Shown here in pieces: positions 45,829 through 57,520 of a stretch of 64,000 nt of DNA. How positions within the stretch are numbered: the first letter of the stretch is position 1; every line of letters begins with the position of its first letter. The notes below the pieces were generated by a model. The model saw only the letters and a program-made list of their open reading frames with translations. It did no database searches and had not been told where the DNA came from. Where the stretch lies: contig OZ316891.1 of NCBI GenBank assembly GCA_973895155.1, positions 11,656,001 through 11,720,000 on the forward strand. Reading direction: 5' to 3'. The position numbers and the translations under genes were made by a program. Origin of the DNA: Marsupella aquatica. Taxonomy: Eukaryota; Marchantiophyta.

Positions 45829-47873
45829 GATAAATTTATCGCTTCAATTTCAAAATTGCAACTTCCATATGAAGGAAACACTTTTTGCAATACCAACATT
45901 AGATAAATTTATCGCTTCAATTTCAAAACTATATAAACCCCATAGTGTCTCGGATAATCATGTCTCAATCAGACACAGATTCACCTTCAAGTTTAGTTAA
46001 AATCCTCTCCTAATGTTGTCGCTTGCTCTTTGCCAAGTCGCATCCCTAAAGCTCTACCTCTCTCATAGTAGATTGTGCCTGAAATCTTTGACTTTGATTG
46101 GGATTATGATGCAAGTTCTGGTCCTAAGCCCAGTTCTTACTATGTGTCGCCTAATAAACCTGACAAGTGTCGTCTCTTGAGCGTTCCATCACCAAGAATT
46201 GAGAAAATTTCAATCCCAGGTTTAGGTCTGAGACATCGCTTCAGGCCATCCATCCCGGGTTATGGAGAGGGTATCCGGCAACCGATACGCGTATTGCACT
46301 TGGCATTCAAGTCGCCACATTCAACTCACATTCAACGACGGATTTTTCAGTCTTTGGGTGAGGAACAGGAAGCAGAAAAGAGTAAGTTTCTAAACTCGTG
46401 TGTTACTCCCCATAATTTTATCGGGTTGAGGATTCCAATGCTTCTTCTTTGGTAATTGTGTGTGAATATATTGTTTGAATAGTTTGAATACTTATCCCAA
46501 TAAATTTATCGTTGTCATGGTTTAACATTATGGTAATCGAATCAAGTGTTTGAATACTGAACGTGATAAATTTATGGTATCAATCCAGCAAAGTTCTAAA
46601 CTTTTTTATTATTGAGGAAAATTCTCAACATTGCTAAACGAGCATCGGAAGGCACAAGCATTGGAGAGGGAGAAGTTAGCAAAGCACCGGAGCAAATATA
46701 ACAAGAGTTCTTAGAAATATTTGGAACACGAATTCGGACAAAAGATAACATGGACAACATAACACCACTATTAGACTGGGCTCATTGAGTGCTTCAAAAT
46801 GAGTCCAAACATGACTACCTATGTACATCCACAAATAACATATCAACAATTCTTAGTTTTGTAACTTTCTATAATGATAAAACAATATCAATCTTTGGAA
46901 TACAAACAACAATAAATTTATTGCAACTTTCATTCCTCCTTATATTTTGGGTACTCCTGGTTGGTCTCTCGAGGTAAGATCCATTAGCACAAGGTTTTGA
47001 GGAACAAATCTTGTCCCTATTATTATCTTGTATTGAAACATAATATGGACAACATAACACCACTGTTAGATTGGGCTCATTGAGGGCTTCAAAATGAGTC
47101 CAAACATGGCTATCTATGTAAATCCACAAAAAACATGTCAATCATTCTTAGTTTTATAATTTTCTATAATGATAAAACAATATCAATCTTTGGAATACAA
47201 ACAACGATAAATTTATCGCAACTTTCAATCCTCCTTATATTTTGGGTACTCCTGGTTGGTCTCTCGAGGTTAGATCCATTAGCACAAGGTTTTGAGTAAC
47301 AAATATTGTCCCTATTATTATCTTGTATTGAAAAATAATATGGACAACATAACACCAATGTTAGATTGGGCTCATTGAGGGCTTCAAGATGAGTCCAAAC
47401 ATGACTATCTATGTAAATCCACAAACAACATGTCAACCATTCTTAGTCTCAAATGATTAATCCGTCAAAGGATCATTTCATTTATCGGAGTCTCAATTTA
47501 TCCTCAATCCATCAAAGGAATGTCGACTCCAATAAATTTATTGAAGTCTCAAATAATCCTTAATCCGTCAAAGGAATGAAGACTCCGATAAATTTATCGG
47601 AGTCGACTCAAACAATCCTTAATCCATCAAAGGAATGAAGACTTTGATAAATTTATCGGACCTTGAATATAGTATATGGAATGATTGCTCACTCCTATCA
47701 TTCTATTTGATGTTCTTCAAACATATTCAATTCTTCAAAGGAATGCAACTGAGGAATGCAGAATGCGATAAATTTATCGCAATCCACTCGGGTCAAGACA
47801 TTGCCACCAAATGACAAGTCAACCTTACATAGATGTTACTCGAACTGGAATGGTAGTTCCAATAAATTTATCG
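45829..47873. repeat. Dispersed 14-bp palindrome cgataaatttatcg (11 sites)
   Basis: The core ataaatttat with near-perfect flanks occurs at about 45829, 45902, 46499, 46565, 46911, 47205, 47530, 47586, 47646, 47766 and 47860. Sites 47205, 47586 and 47766 are perfect 14-bp palindromes. Some lie in different sequence backgrounds, so not all come from tandem duplication. A variant gataaaattatcgcg lies near 45697. Confidence 0.85.
46749..47452. repeat. ~295-bp tandem repeat, 2.3 copies
   Basis: Units begin atggacaacataacaccam at 46750, 47044 and 47340. The third is cut after about 110 bp. Copies are about 95% alike. Each unit has an open minus-strand frame of 90 codons (46869-47141 and 47164-47436) that merely reflects the duplication; no domain is recognised. 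Confidence 0.9.
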
Positions 47874-48277
47874 GGTTCTCTGGAGAAAGAGTCAAGTCTC
47901 TTGTGAGGAATGTAAGACTTGATAGGAGTCCAATATTCGCTCTGAGTGAGGTGTTGTTCGCTCCGGCAAAAATAAACCTTTTATGGGCAGCCCACTCCTC
48001 TTTATATAGGGGATGCTCTAACCATGGCTACTTTTCCCCGTTAACCATGGTTACATTTGCACTAACCCGGGTTAGTACGTGGTCGATCCTCGATTACGTG
48101 GTTCGGACCAATTTACTCGCAGTTCGGACTTTTTCACAGACCGAATGTAAAACCCGATGCACGTATCGCTCCCTGCATTCCCGCGTCGATGCAATGTAGG
48201 CAACTCGTGTTTTTTCAATTTTTTGGCAGTTCTATTGGAGATTGCATTGCCTTAGAAAAAAATGGAATCGGGCTAAA

Positions 48278-48300
48278 CGAGAAGTGTGACACACTTCTCG
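48278..48300. repeat. Perfect 11-bp-arm palindrome
   Basis: cgagaagtgtg, one base, cacacttctcg. It lies where the foreign segment gives way to the old copia reverse transcriptase, so it may mark the end of that segment. The left arm also occurs at about 45196. Confidence 0.85.
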
Positions 48301-49541
48301 GTCGATCCGAAATCGTGTTCACCACCAGGCTATGAGACATATGATGTTGCAGAACATTTACTTGTCTGGTTACTCCTGAAAGCCCTTTACGGTCTTCACC
48401 AATCACCTTGGTTGTGGTATCAAGCAATCACTGAGCATCTTGCTTGTAATGATTTTTTGCTTCTACTTTCGGATCCTTGTGTCTTTAGGCATAATATATT
48501 CTGGGGGATCTCATTGTCTTATGGGTTGACGATATCATCACTATTTCCGTGTCTTTAACAGGTGTTGAGAGCATGCAACAAATTCTTATTTCCAAATACA
48601 AGATTCGTGAGATTGGAGCTTTACAGGAATATCTTGGCCTGTCCATCTACCGAGATCGCAAAAAGGGGTATCTCTATGTTGCTCAGCCTAAGTATACTCC
48701 AAAATTACTTGTGTAATTTTCATATGGCCAATGCTCTTGCTGTCTCTGCACTGCCCACGGGCAGTGATACTTTGTTACCAAGTATGATGGAGGCTGCGGC
48801 TGATCAACGTCAACTCTACCAGTCCATAGTGGGATCCTTAATGTACCTTGCTGTCTAGAGGCGACCTGATTTAGCTGAGCATTGCTCTCGTCTTGGGCAA
48901 TTTGCGCATAACCCTGCATCCAAACATCAAAGTAGTATTCGGCATGTTTTGGCTTAATATCTCAAGGGGACTCTCACACTTGGGCTTCAGTATTATCATA
49001 AGGCTCCATCAGGTCTTGAGATCCATTCACTCAATTTGCAAGGATACTGTGATGTGTTGTCAAATGTTGACAACTCGGTTGATCAAAGGCGGGATCCAAG
49101 ATCGACATCAGGTTACGTTTTCAAAATTGGCAGGAGGTGCTATCAGTTGGAAGTCTCAGAAGCAACCTCACATTGCTACTAGTTCTACAGAAGCTGAGTA
49201 CATTAGTTATTCGGTGGCCATTAAGGAGGCGGTTTGGCTCCGTGCGTTGCTTCAACAACTGTCTGTGAAATCCTCTGATATTTTGACTGTTGTCATTTAT
49301 GGGGATAATAAGTCTGCGCTTGCACTGATTGTCAATCCTGAACATCATCAAAAGACTAATTAAGCACGTTGAAATACACTGGCATTATGTTTGTAAACAA
49401 GTGAAGAAAGGCATTGTTCTCCTTAAATACTTGTCTAATAATCATATGCCCACTGATGGATTGACTAAGCCACTTGCCGGGGCCAAATTCCGTTACTTCA
49501 TTCAACTTCATGGGCTTACTGCTTTTCCGCAAGAAGATTGA
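48301..49541 (+). pseudogene. C-terminal reverse transcriptase and RNase H remnant of the old copia element
   Basis: Readable pieces in shifting frames are SPPGYETYDVAEHL, LLKALYGLHQSPWLWYQA, the YVDD-equivalent LWVDDIITIS, EIGALQEYLGLSIYRDRKKG, then RNase H pieces GGAISWKSQKQPHIATSSTE, AEYISYSVAIKEAVWLRALL, YGDNKSALALI and NNHMPTDGLTKPLAGAKFRY. Several stops and frameshifts are present. The 3' LTR follows about 30 bp later. Confidence 0.85.
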
Positions 49542-49571
49542 GCATGTGTGTGAGCAGCAATGGGGGGGGTC

Positions 49572-49960
49572 TGTGACAGGATACTTTGTCTTCTCGTGTG
49601 ATCGACTACTATCTGTTATGAAGTTTAAATTGGGTTACTTTACTCATGTAATATGCCGCGGGTGTAAGTCATTGAACTCACCATGTGTCATTGTTTGCTG
49701 CTTTCCGTTGATAGGGATTCACATCTCTTGTATTTGAATTGTCTCTTTGGTCCGCGGGGATGCAAGGTATTAAGTTGGATCTCTCCCTCTCTCTGCGGCA
49801 TTGATGATGAGAACATTCTAAGGTTCCTGTCTATTCTCTTCAGAGAGAATACAAGGAAAATAAAGATGACAATCGGTACACTATCTTCTCTCGATGTGTA
49901 ATCTCAAACCAATTGATGTGTGTAAAATTGTTTATGTTTGCTCCATTGGGAAATATCACA
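49572..49960 (+). repeat. 3' LTR of the old copia element
   Basis: 389-bp terminal repeat beginning TGTGACAGG and ending TATCACA, with small indels relative to the 5' copy. Followed by aggct. Confidence 0.9.
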
Positions 49961-50304
49961 AGGCTGTTCAAACAAAAATGCTTGTCTCATTGTAATTCGC
50001 GAGCATCAATGAAAGCACTTGAGCCGAAACTCCTCGACGTACCATCTTGGATCTGAAATTTAGATCATCTTTTAATTCCTCATTCTGGATCAAACAAAAC
50101 TCCCCAAAGCTTCCTACCTGTGACAGTACGAGCTACTGAAGGTCTTCCAATTCACCTGCGCTTGTACCTGCCTTAAACGTACATCTAATTATGAACTCCG
50201 CCAGCCAGAACACAAACCAAGAACAGGTTTATTTCAATTGCACAAGAGGATTTACAACAAAGTCTTGGTTTGTGTTTTGGGAGAACATTGGATGTTGTTT
50301 AATG

Positions 50305-50640
50305 GTGAGTGCTTTGTATAATCACGAGGTATAATTTGCTTGATGGACCCCAAAATGAAAAATGTTACTTATTGCAGAGTGCTTTATATAATCAACAGGG
50401 TCTGTGGGAGGTATTAATTTGCTTGATGCATGACCCCAAACTGAAAAATATTACTTACGGCAGAGTGCTTTGTATAATCAACAGGGTTTGTGGGAGGTAT
50501 TTGCTTGATGCATGGGACCCCAAAACTAAAAGAGTGTCTGTGGGAGGTATTTGCTTGATACATGGGACCCCAAAATGAAAAGAGTGGCCGTGGGAGGTAT
50601 TTACTTGATACATGAAAAGTTACTTGATAGTACCCCAAAA
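50305..50640. repeat. Degenerate tandem repeat, five units
   Basis: Variants of gtgggaggtatttgcttgat followed by acatgggaccccaaaatgaa recur about five times with spacing from about 55 to 115 bp. The longer units add gcagagtgctttgtataatc and aacaggg. The shortest units come last. Confidence 0.8.
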
Positions 50641-53389
50641 CTTTCCCTGAAATTTGGGGAATGTTGATTCAAGGTCGATCAATCAACCATTTGGATCACT
50701 CAGGTGTCACTCTATGTACAGTAATGCCTACAGTGTTTGACAATTAGTAATATATGCTAGTTAAGGGTGAGGTATTGTATGATGCATGCATGCAGCAGAA
50801 ATGTTTGGTAGCGAGGAGAGTATTACTGGTGACTCACAGTAGTGGTTAGTTATGACTTATGCTTACTTTGTATTTCTAGTGCATTTTTAAGACTCTATAT
50901 GATTAGCAAGTTAGCTAGCCACAATAGGCGTCACAAAATTAGAATTTACAAATAAAACCTTGCACAAAAGCTTAAATATTTGAGACCAAGTTTTGGCTAG
51001 CTAGACAATGACTAAGTTTACTAGCCATGTAGTGTATATTTTGGATTTCTTTCTCACATGAGAAAGAAGTTTGGTGAAGTGAGTGTTTTTTTTCTTGCAA
51101 CAGCAGGAACTATGTTTGCCCACAATTACAACTACCCATTCAGGGTGAGGCAAATTTCTTGTTACATCCATGAATTACTGTTAATTTACGTAAATATAAA
51201 CAATTTGTGCAAATGGAAAGAAGCTAAGGTGGGTGCCACAGGTACTAATGAAAATACTTGGCCCTGGCTAGCATTCATGGACAGTTCTTTCTTTTCAAAT
51301 GCATACTTTATTAATTAGTAAAATGTAAAAGTAATATGCAAAAGCACTTCTTGATGAGCATGTAATATATAAATGAAGTAGAATTCCTTTAAATATAAAT
51401 GAAGTAGATTTAGAATTAGCATGAAGGTGTTGCCAAAATTAAATTATTTAACTGGAGTAAGTGGAGCCTTTTAATGTGAAAGTTAAGCTTGGATGGACGG
51501 AGGGATTTGTTTTGCTCATCCCCATGGACAGTGACACACACTGCTTCACTTTTACACCCAAAATCCATGTTGCGGGCTATCTTTAAAAGGATGTTTCACT
51601 TTTGAGAAGGATGCCCCAAGTAGTTTTTCCAGGTGTAAGTCTTGACCAAGTGTAAAATACTAGTTTTTGGCAAACTTGTAGATTTATTTGGACAACTTTG
51701 GATCCCTATTTCAGCTCAAAATCAACAGCAAGTTCTCTGGTGTCCAAATTATTTCCTGACAAAGTTCCATTTTTTTCTGAAACCATTGCTCCATTGTTGC
51801 TGATGAGTGCAAAGATGATCAAATATTATGAAATTACCACCAACCAGTGTTTCACTTTTGTGAAGAATGCCTCAGTATTTGGGCATGAGCACCAACTTAC
51901 CACTTTGGGAAAGGGCTCTTCACTTTTGTGAAGAACACCTTGAGTAGTTTGTCACTTACCACCGCGCAAATGGTCTTGAGCCTGTTTACAGGTCACATAT
52001 GAGTCAAAACTACAAAGAGAGTTGTCTGAACAAATTTTGATCTTATGAGTCAGTTCATCAAAGCTTTGGAAATTCATGGGGGCATCACAGCAAACCCCTA
52101 GGTCCATCCAGGTCTTACTTTCCTTCTAACGTAGATTTCAAAATTAATTTTTACTCTTAAGTTAGTATATTGTTTGACTATGAAGCTTATATATCTCCTC
52201 ATGAGTGCTCCACTGTAACCCCACTGTAACCCCAATAGCACCTGGACGTGTCAACCCACAATTCCGTGTTTCTGGCAGCTAAATGACTGGAAAGAGTTAG
52301 AAATTTCCATCAGATTGACACCTTCAATGTTGCCATCAGCGCCTGATACAATGAATTTTTCTCATGATGTCAAACCCTTCTCAGGTGGCTGACTTCCGTG
52401 TACTCTTGCTGGACTAGGATCTCCACCCTGGTAGTTGAAAATTGTGACAGTTACATCCCTCATTTTCTATTCATCGCCTTACCGTAGGCAGCCAAACTTC
52501 CTTCTTCAATAAGGAGTTTCACCTTGCCAAAAGATCGGTAAATTAATGACAAATGCAGTTAGGAACCATGAGATCACCTCAAGGTTCAAGCACTTCTACG
52601 CATTCACTGAACTCATATACATTGCACTTACAAACTGGGCCAAGTCAATTCAGCATACAGTATTGGAGTAAAAACGTTGAAACCAGATGAGTGAATTGCC
52701 TCCAGACAAAATTATATTCGGAACATCATACAGACCATGCACATGTGGAGACCCCTGGAAACGTCCAGGGTGAGGGAATTCCAAGTGAAATACGATTAGG
52801 CACGAAATGGCATTAATTGCCTGTCCATAGTCTCAGTATGCATAAATTCATGTTCACATACTTGCAAACGAAACAGACAGTTATTTAATTCTATATTCGC
52901 AACTGACTGTGCTCACTCAACGTACTATCAACACAGCAGACAGTATTCAAAGAGCGTTTCGGTAGACAAAATTGCTGAGATGGAACACGCAGTTCCCAAC
53001 TTCAGGCTATTTCAATGTCCATAGTCGAAGGAATCCCACAGTAAATCAGACGAGAAAATGCGGCATTTCGTCAAACTCAAGGGAAGGTCAGCACAACTCC
53101 TGCCGCAGGCTCTGGGTGTTCAACACTAGTACTAAGCCCTGTAGACAACCAACTACGGCTTGACTCACTCACAGATAATTCAACCTCAGCATTGCCAGAC
53201 AGTCAACTACCTACCGGAGAAAGATCAAAGCAAAGCAGATGGAAATGAAATTAACTTAGCTGAAGGGAAGGTGAACTCAGACTCGTGAACATCCAAGGGA
53301 TTTGTCTCCCTTAGCACCCAGCTGCGCGCAAGTTTAGCTGTCTGAAGCGACGCAAAGTACTAATACTAACAAAGCAGCTTTCTCGGAAC

Positions 53390-53910
53390 TCGACTTAATT
53401 TCTGCCTCCGCAGGGAAAGGTGCATGCTACTCGATGCCGTCGTGCCTCAGACTCCGTTTCATCGTGGCTTAGACTCCGTTTTGCCGGGCAGAAGGGAGAT
53501 CGAATCCCGAATGAACAGATTGGTACGAAGAATGCGTCAAGAATTTACAGATAGTTTGCTCCGCGTTGAAATTGCAGCACGCCGTCATCGTGCCTTCGAC
53601 TCCGTTAATTTTGCCGGGTAGTACGTAGATTCAAATCCCGAACCAAAACAAAATGGATACGAAGAACGAGCGAAGGATTTCCAGAGAATGCCTTCCCGAG
53701 ATCCCAATTGAAGCATTCCGAGGTGGAGACCAAAGCTACTCCAGGTGGCGTTGCGTACATCCAAAGCTCCCGTAATGATTGGCAAGAATAATTCACGTCT
53801 ATAGCCAAACTAGTCACTGTTACTCTGGGAGAGCACTATACTTTTGTTGAAGAACGGTGGCCACTGTTGTTGCGGCTGCCACCTCTGCACCAGCTGTTTC
53901 GATCCACATC
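53390..53910. repeat. Rearranged third copy of CAP-D3 3' flank (copy C)
   Basis: ctccgcagggaaaggtgc and the following ~150 bp match 57190-57260 and 30575-30660. gtacatccaaagctcc and agtcactgttactctg match 57361-57440. At 53845-53898 the phrase ttgttgaagaacggtgg with the next ~35 bp matches CAP-D3 coding sequence at 57671-57726. The ~225 bp of coding sequence between those two matches is missing. An internal duplication of the cagactccgtttcatcg-type phrase is also present. Confidence 0.7.
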
Positions 53911-54201
53911 AGAACTGAGCCACCTTCCTTGAACATTCAAAGGTGCTTGAGATCGATCCAGTTCGAGGTCCAGAGATCAAGGTAGATCAAGGAAGAGGAA
54001 TATGTTCATCGATCAGTTTCCACTACATACAGATCTAGACATTTAGGAACGAGGAAGCACGGAGCGCATAATTCGAGAGTAATATAGTACCGGACAGAAG
54101 GGATCTAGAGAGGGATTATAGCCTTTGATTACTGACAGTATAGAGTCAAAGAGGGGCAATGTGAGGTAGCTTGCTCGTATCGCAGGGATATACATCTTAT
54201 C

Positions 54202-55869
54202 ATGTGCCAGGAGAGAGGAGGCAGTAACAATTACGCCATCTCAAAGCACTCGATTCACGCGTGGTACATGAAGCATGCCTTCCAAGACTTGCGGGGCACC
54301 TGGCGTTGCTTATCTTTCGCCAGAGCGAAGAGTAAGAAGAAGTCCCCGTACCAAGCCCAAGCGGACATGGCCAAGACCATGAACCTCCAGCGAGCATCAG
54401 CACGAGCGGGTGCCTCGAGAAGCGACATCAACCTTCCGACGCTCGGCTGCGCCGAGTCGAGCCAGTGGATGTTAAGAAGCTTGAACTCGTTGTACACGAA
54501 GAGAAAGTTTCGGACCAAGGATCATCGGGTGGGTAGGTTGAAGAGTATGAATAGATCCAACACTTTGGACAGAGTTGAAGACCCGGTCTCCAGTTCGAGT
54601 TTGGCTGAACTCATACCCTCCTGCACCGTGGACTACGACTTGGGAAACATTGCAATGTCCCCCGACTCAGAATACCACACCACAGGCGAGCCTCCGAGCC
54701 GACGATCATCAGACTGTTTTCTCTCTCCGCAGAACTGCGATTCCAGCGGTGTTGCGTCCGTGCCTGCCTGTCCGAACTCGTCACCGTTTCGGCAAGGGAG
54801 GACCCACCGTCGAAAGCGGTCCATCTTTCGTGCGGCAAAGGTTGCTCTGACAGGAGGCCGTGGTAACAATGGTGCTGGGATCAGACGCCACGTTCTTCCT
54901 GTCTTTCCAATTACGACTGGAATCGGACTCGGTAGAAGCAGATACAGCCTAAGTTCGACGAGCATCAAAACGCCGTCGACGAGAATGGTCGAAAAACAGC
55001 ACCCGACTAGCCCTGCGCCAGCCAGAGCGGCATCCAGGTTGGAGAAGAATCTGAGCAGGGGCACAAGCATGACCATGGACACGTCGTCATCCCCGTGCAA
55101 ATCTTCTTCGAACACTACTAGCTGGATGGAAAACTATGACATGCTCACCACCGAAACAATGTCGACATCGTCGTGGAGTTTGCGAACAGATCTAGATAGT
55201 CCTCCACTCGCAAGAAAACTTGACCGCCCAATGGAGAGGGAGCTCGAGAGTCCGCGGGAAACCTACCTCGAGAGTCCACGTGAAAGGTTCATGGAGAGTC
55301 TACGGGAAAGGGACGACGAGAGTCCACACGGGAGGGACGGCCTTGACAGTTCTCGCGAAAGCCAACTTAGCAGCGAGGAATGGAGACGCATTTCGCACGA
55401 AGACGTCAAACAAGATTACTGGTTTGATGACTGTAATTTGAAGACCAGCACTCCCGTACCTCGTGCGCTCACGAGGAGCGATATTCAAAACCGACAAGCG
55501 TCGGCTATCAAAGGAGTTCGCCACACAGGGAAAGATTTTCAGGAAGCCATAGTGGACATCATCCTGGACAACGACGTCAATGATCTTAACGACCTGGAGG
55601 AGTTCTTGCAGAATTACTTCCGTCTAAACACTTTGTATCAGGATCTCATTGAGCAATTCTTCAACGATCTCTCCGAAGACCTCGTGCATCCGAAGGTATC
55701 TCGAGCTCCCTCCATCTTCGCTCGCCTCGCCGAAGCTAACCAAAAGTCCACGGCAGCAGTAAAGGGAGAAGGCAGGAGCAGAGAACTGCTAACTTCACCT
55801 AGTACACCTGTTTCATCTAGGCCTGTCAAATTTAGAACTCGTGAATTTGGCCATTGGTCTCAGTCGTAG
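54202..55869 (+). CDS. OVATE family protein (transcriptional repressor), single exon
   Basis: Intact 555-residue protein, starting MCQERGGSNN, with an OVATE domain near the C-terminus (about residues 443-495: DFQEAIVDIILDND, LNDLEEFLQNYFRLN, LYQDLIEQFFNDL). OVATE proteins are plant-specific repressors and TRM/KNOX-BELL partners that shape organs and cell division planes. The rest is Ser/Arg-rich and probably disordered. It contains basic stretches (RAKSKKK; RRKRSIFRAAK) that could guide nuclear import. At about residues 345-395 the motif LESPRE repeats four to five times in degraded form. It is larger than most seed-plant members (200-400 aa). The lack of introns agrees with the family. It is convergent with the CAP-D3 gene, 1.56 kb apart. 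Confidence 0.88.
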   Translation: MCQERGGSNNYAISKHSIHAWYMKHAFQDLRGTWRCLSFARAKSKKKSPYQAQADMAKTMNLQRASARAGASRSDINLPTLGCAESSQWMLRSLNSLYTKRKFRTKDHRVGRLKSMNRSNTLDRVEDPVSSSSLAELIPSCTVDYDLGNIAMSPDSEYHTTGEPPSRRSSDCFLSPQNCDSSGVASVPACPNSSPFRQGRTHRRKRSIFRAAKVALTGGRGNNGAGIRRHVLPVFPITTGIGLGRSRYSLSSTSIKTPSTRMVEKQHPTSPAPARAASRLEKNLSRGTSMTMDTSSSPCKSSSNTTSWMENYDMLTTETMSTSSWSLRTDLDSPPLARKLDRPMERELESPRETYLESPRERFMESLRERDDESPHGRDGLDSSRESQLSSEEWRRISHEDVKQDYWFDDCNLKTSTPVPRALTRSDIQNRQASAIKGVRHTGKDFQEAIVDIILDNDVNDLNDLEEFLQNYFRLNTLYQDLIEQFFNDLSEDLVHPKVSRAPSIFARLAEANQKSTAAVKGEGRSRELLTSPSTPVSSRPVKFRTREFGHWSQS

Positions 55870-55984
55870 ACGCCACTAATTCTCTGACTGAACTCGGTCG
55901 TGGATTTTAAGAATAACGTCCACCCCAGTTTCGGTCAAATTTGACATCACAAACTTCAGGAATATATTGTACCCTGTATTGCAA

Positions 55985-57520
55985 CCTGCAAAAGAACTCT
56001 TTACTAGAAACAATTCTAGACAGTCACGTGCCTGTCCGTCATAATTTCACACTACCAAAATAAAGTGCTCAATTCGAATTTGCAAAGTAGCTCGGTAGGC
56101 CGATTTGACTACGAAAGTGTTGCTATATGGTCTCATTTCATGCATTGCAATCGCAAGAGCCGTGTAGGCAAAATGATGGGACCACTTCTCGAAAGAAATG
56201 CCGAAAATAATTGTCATTCGTACTTTCCAAACAGATTTCGAAATAGAACTGGGAATTGGGAAATCCTGACGAAGGAGGAGGGTATCTCATACCCAAAGTA
56301 TTCCCCTCCTCGAAGTTTGAAGAACAATTATGACTCGGAATATAGTGTGGATCGCCCTGGATTGTCACCAAACTCACGCTGCCATTGTCAGATTACGCAA
56401 TTTGTCCCATCTATTCAAGCATTTGGAATCGCACATGCACCTCGTGATGATAAGCAATTCGGCTCGTTGACTTCACCCAACTCGACCATGATCCATCATT
56501 GCATGAAAAATTTCTCACGAATTTCTCAAGAGTACACCCGACCGTGAGTGACACAGAGCTGTCTTATGTCAACACTCGATTTGATCTGGTCTGTTAAGGA
56601 AACTTCGGAAACGCTTCGACAGCCAAACGCAACCTCCGTAATTCGCCATGCGAGGTCGTACTCTTCACCTTCCAATGGATCTATGAAGCAAATATATGTA
56701 CACAGGAAAGGAACGGTATTTATTAAAACAGAGAAATTTCCGAATGTCGTCTCTTTATGAGTTTACATATTTAATTACAACGAGTTTACAATGTTGCCCT
56801 TGGCTGTCACCGTATAACACCATGGAAGCTTTGATGTCCAATCTACCTGAACAAGGTCTAAGAGAGTACGTCTCCTCGTTCATTCGGTGTGAAATCTCTT
56901 GGAAGTCATATATGATCATGCATATGTCACGGCTCTTGAGAGAGGATTGAGCACATTAATAGCCTCCAAGTTCTACAAGCTGTCACAGAAAATGCACATA
57001 TTTCCTACTTCTGTTTCGTACTGATTCGCCTTCTCTGGCTGTAGATCAAATTATCCAATAGAAGATGCAATGGACGCTCATGTCAAACATACCCGACGGA
57101 TTTGCTTTACGTAGGACCCACTTGTAAGTTGTCAGAAGCGATTCGAAGTATGGATACAAGCAACTTTCTCTGGAACTCAACTTTCGTACTCCGCAGGGAA
57201 GGTGCCACACGAAATCGTCGTCCCTGAAACTCACTTTTGCAGGTAGATCCGATCCCGAATGAAAAAATGGGTCCGAAGAACGCACGACGAATTTGCAGAG
57301 CTCGACGAATCCAAAACGTTTTCAACGTGTCGACTACCTCAGGCAGCGGTATGTACTACTGTACATCCAAAACTCCCCATAATAATAAACTTCACTCATT
57401 CTTGCGATGAGTATGATCAATCAATCTAGTCACTGTTACTCTGAGATAGTACTCCGCATGGTTCATCCACTGAACTGAAGGATTGTCTCCTGCGGACGGT
57501 TTCCAGCCCGTCCCCTCCAT
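55985..57520. repeat. CAP-D3 3' flank, copy B of the duplicated block
   Basis: This is the counterpart of 29321-30912 in the same orientation. It fills the interval between the OVATE gene and the CAP-D3 stop codon and overlaps the last ~95 coding bases of CAP-D3. It is probably the original location, because here it joins the intact gene. Open frames inside, such as 56065-56547, are disrupted in the other copy and unlikely to be genes. Confidence 0.8.

Larger units (their letters stand above)
44896..48300. mobile_element. Foreign ~3.4-kb segment inside the old copia reverse transcriptase
   Basis: The reverse transcriptase frame is lost at about 44805 and resumes at about 48325, so roughly 3.5 kb of unrelated DNA lies between. 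It is AT-rich, carries no recognised protein, and contains many copies of the palindrome cgataaatttatcg and a 294-bp tandem repeat. aaacgagaagtgtg occurs near both sides (45193 and 48275). The exact ends and class are not established; target duplication was not found. Confidence 0.5.
37694..49960 (+). mobile_element. Old Ty1-copia retrotransposon, deleted and twice interrupted
   Basis: LTRs at 37694-38095 (402 bp) and 49572-49960 (389 bp) begin TGTGACAGG, end CA and align throughout. The 5-bp duplication aggct lies on both sides (37689-37693 and 49961-49965). A purine run (tgggggggg) sits just before the 3' LTR. The 5' LTR is followed directly by the end of an integrase-type region, so gag, protease and the integrase core are missing. 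A younger copia element (38527-44107) and another segment (~44.9-48.3 kb) split what remains. The remaining frames are full of stops, so the element is dead. Confidence 0.9.
49966..54201. other. Intergenic repeats, no gene recognised
   Basis: AT-rich DNA without a recognisable gene. It contains the 50.3-kb tandem repeat and, at 53.4-53.9 kb, a rearranged fragment of CAP-D3 3' flank, both listed separately. Around 51580-51960 the phrase cacttttgwgaagratgcc recurs three times. The last kilobase should hold the promoter of the OVATE gene. Confidence 0.45.

Noticed and set aside
46869-47436. Pair of similar 90-aa minus-strand frames
   Set aside because: They exist only because a 295-bp non-coding unit is tandemly duplicated.
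56065-56547. 160-aa open frame in the CAP-D3 3' flank
   Set aside because: The counterpart in the duplicated block at 29.4-29.9 kb is broken by indels and stops, so there is no sign of selection on the protein.
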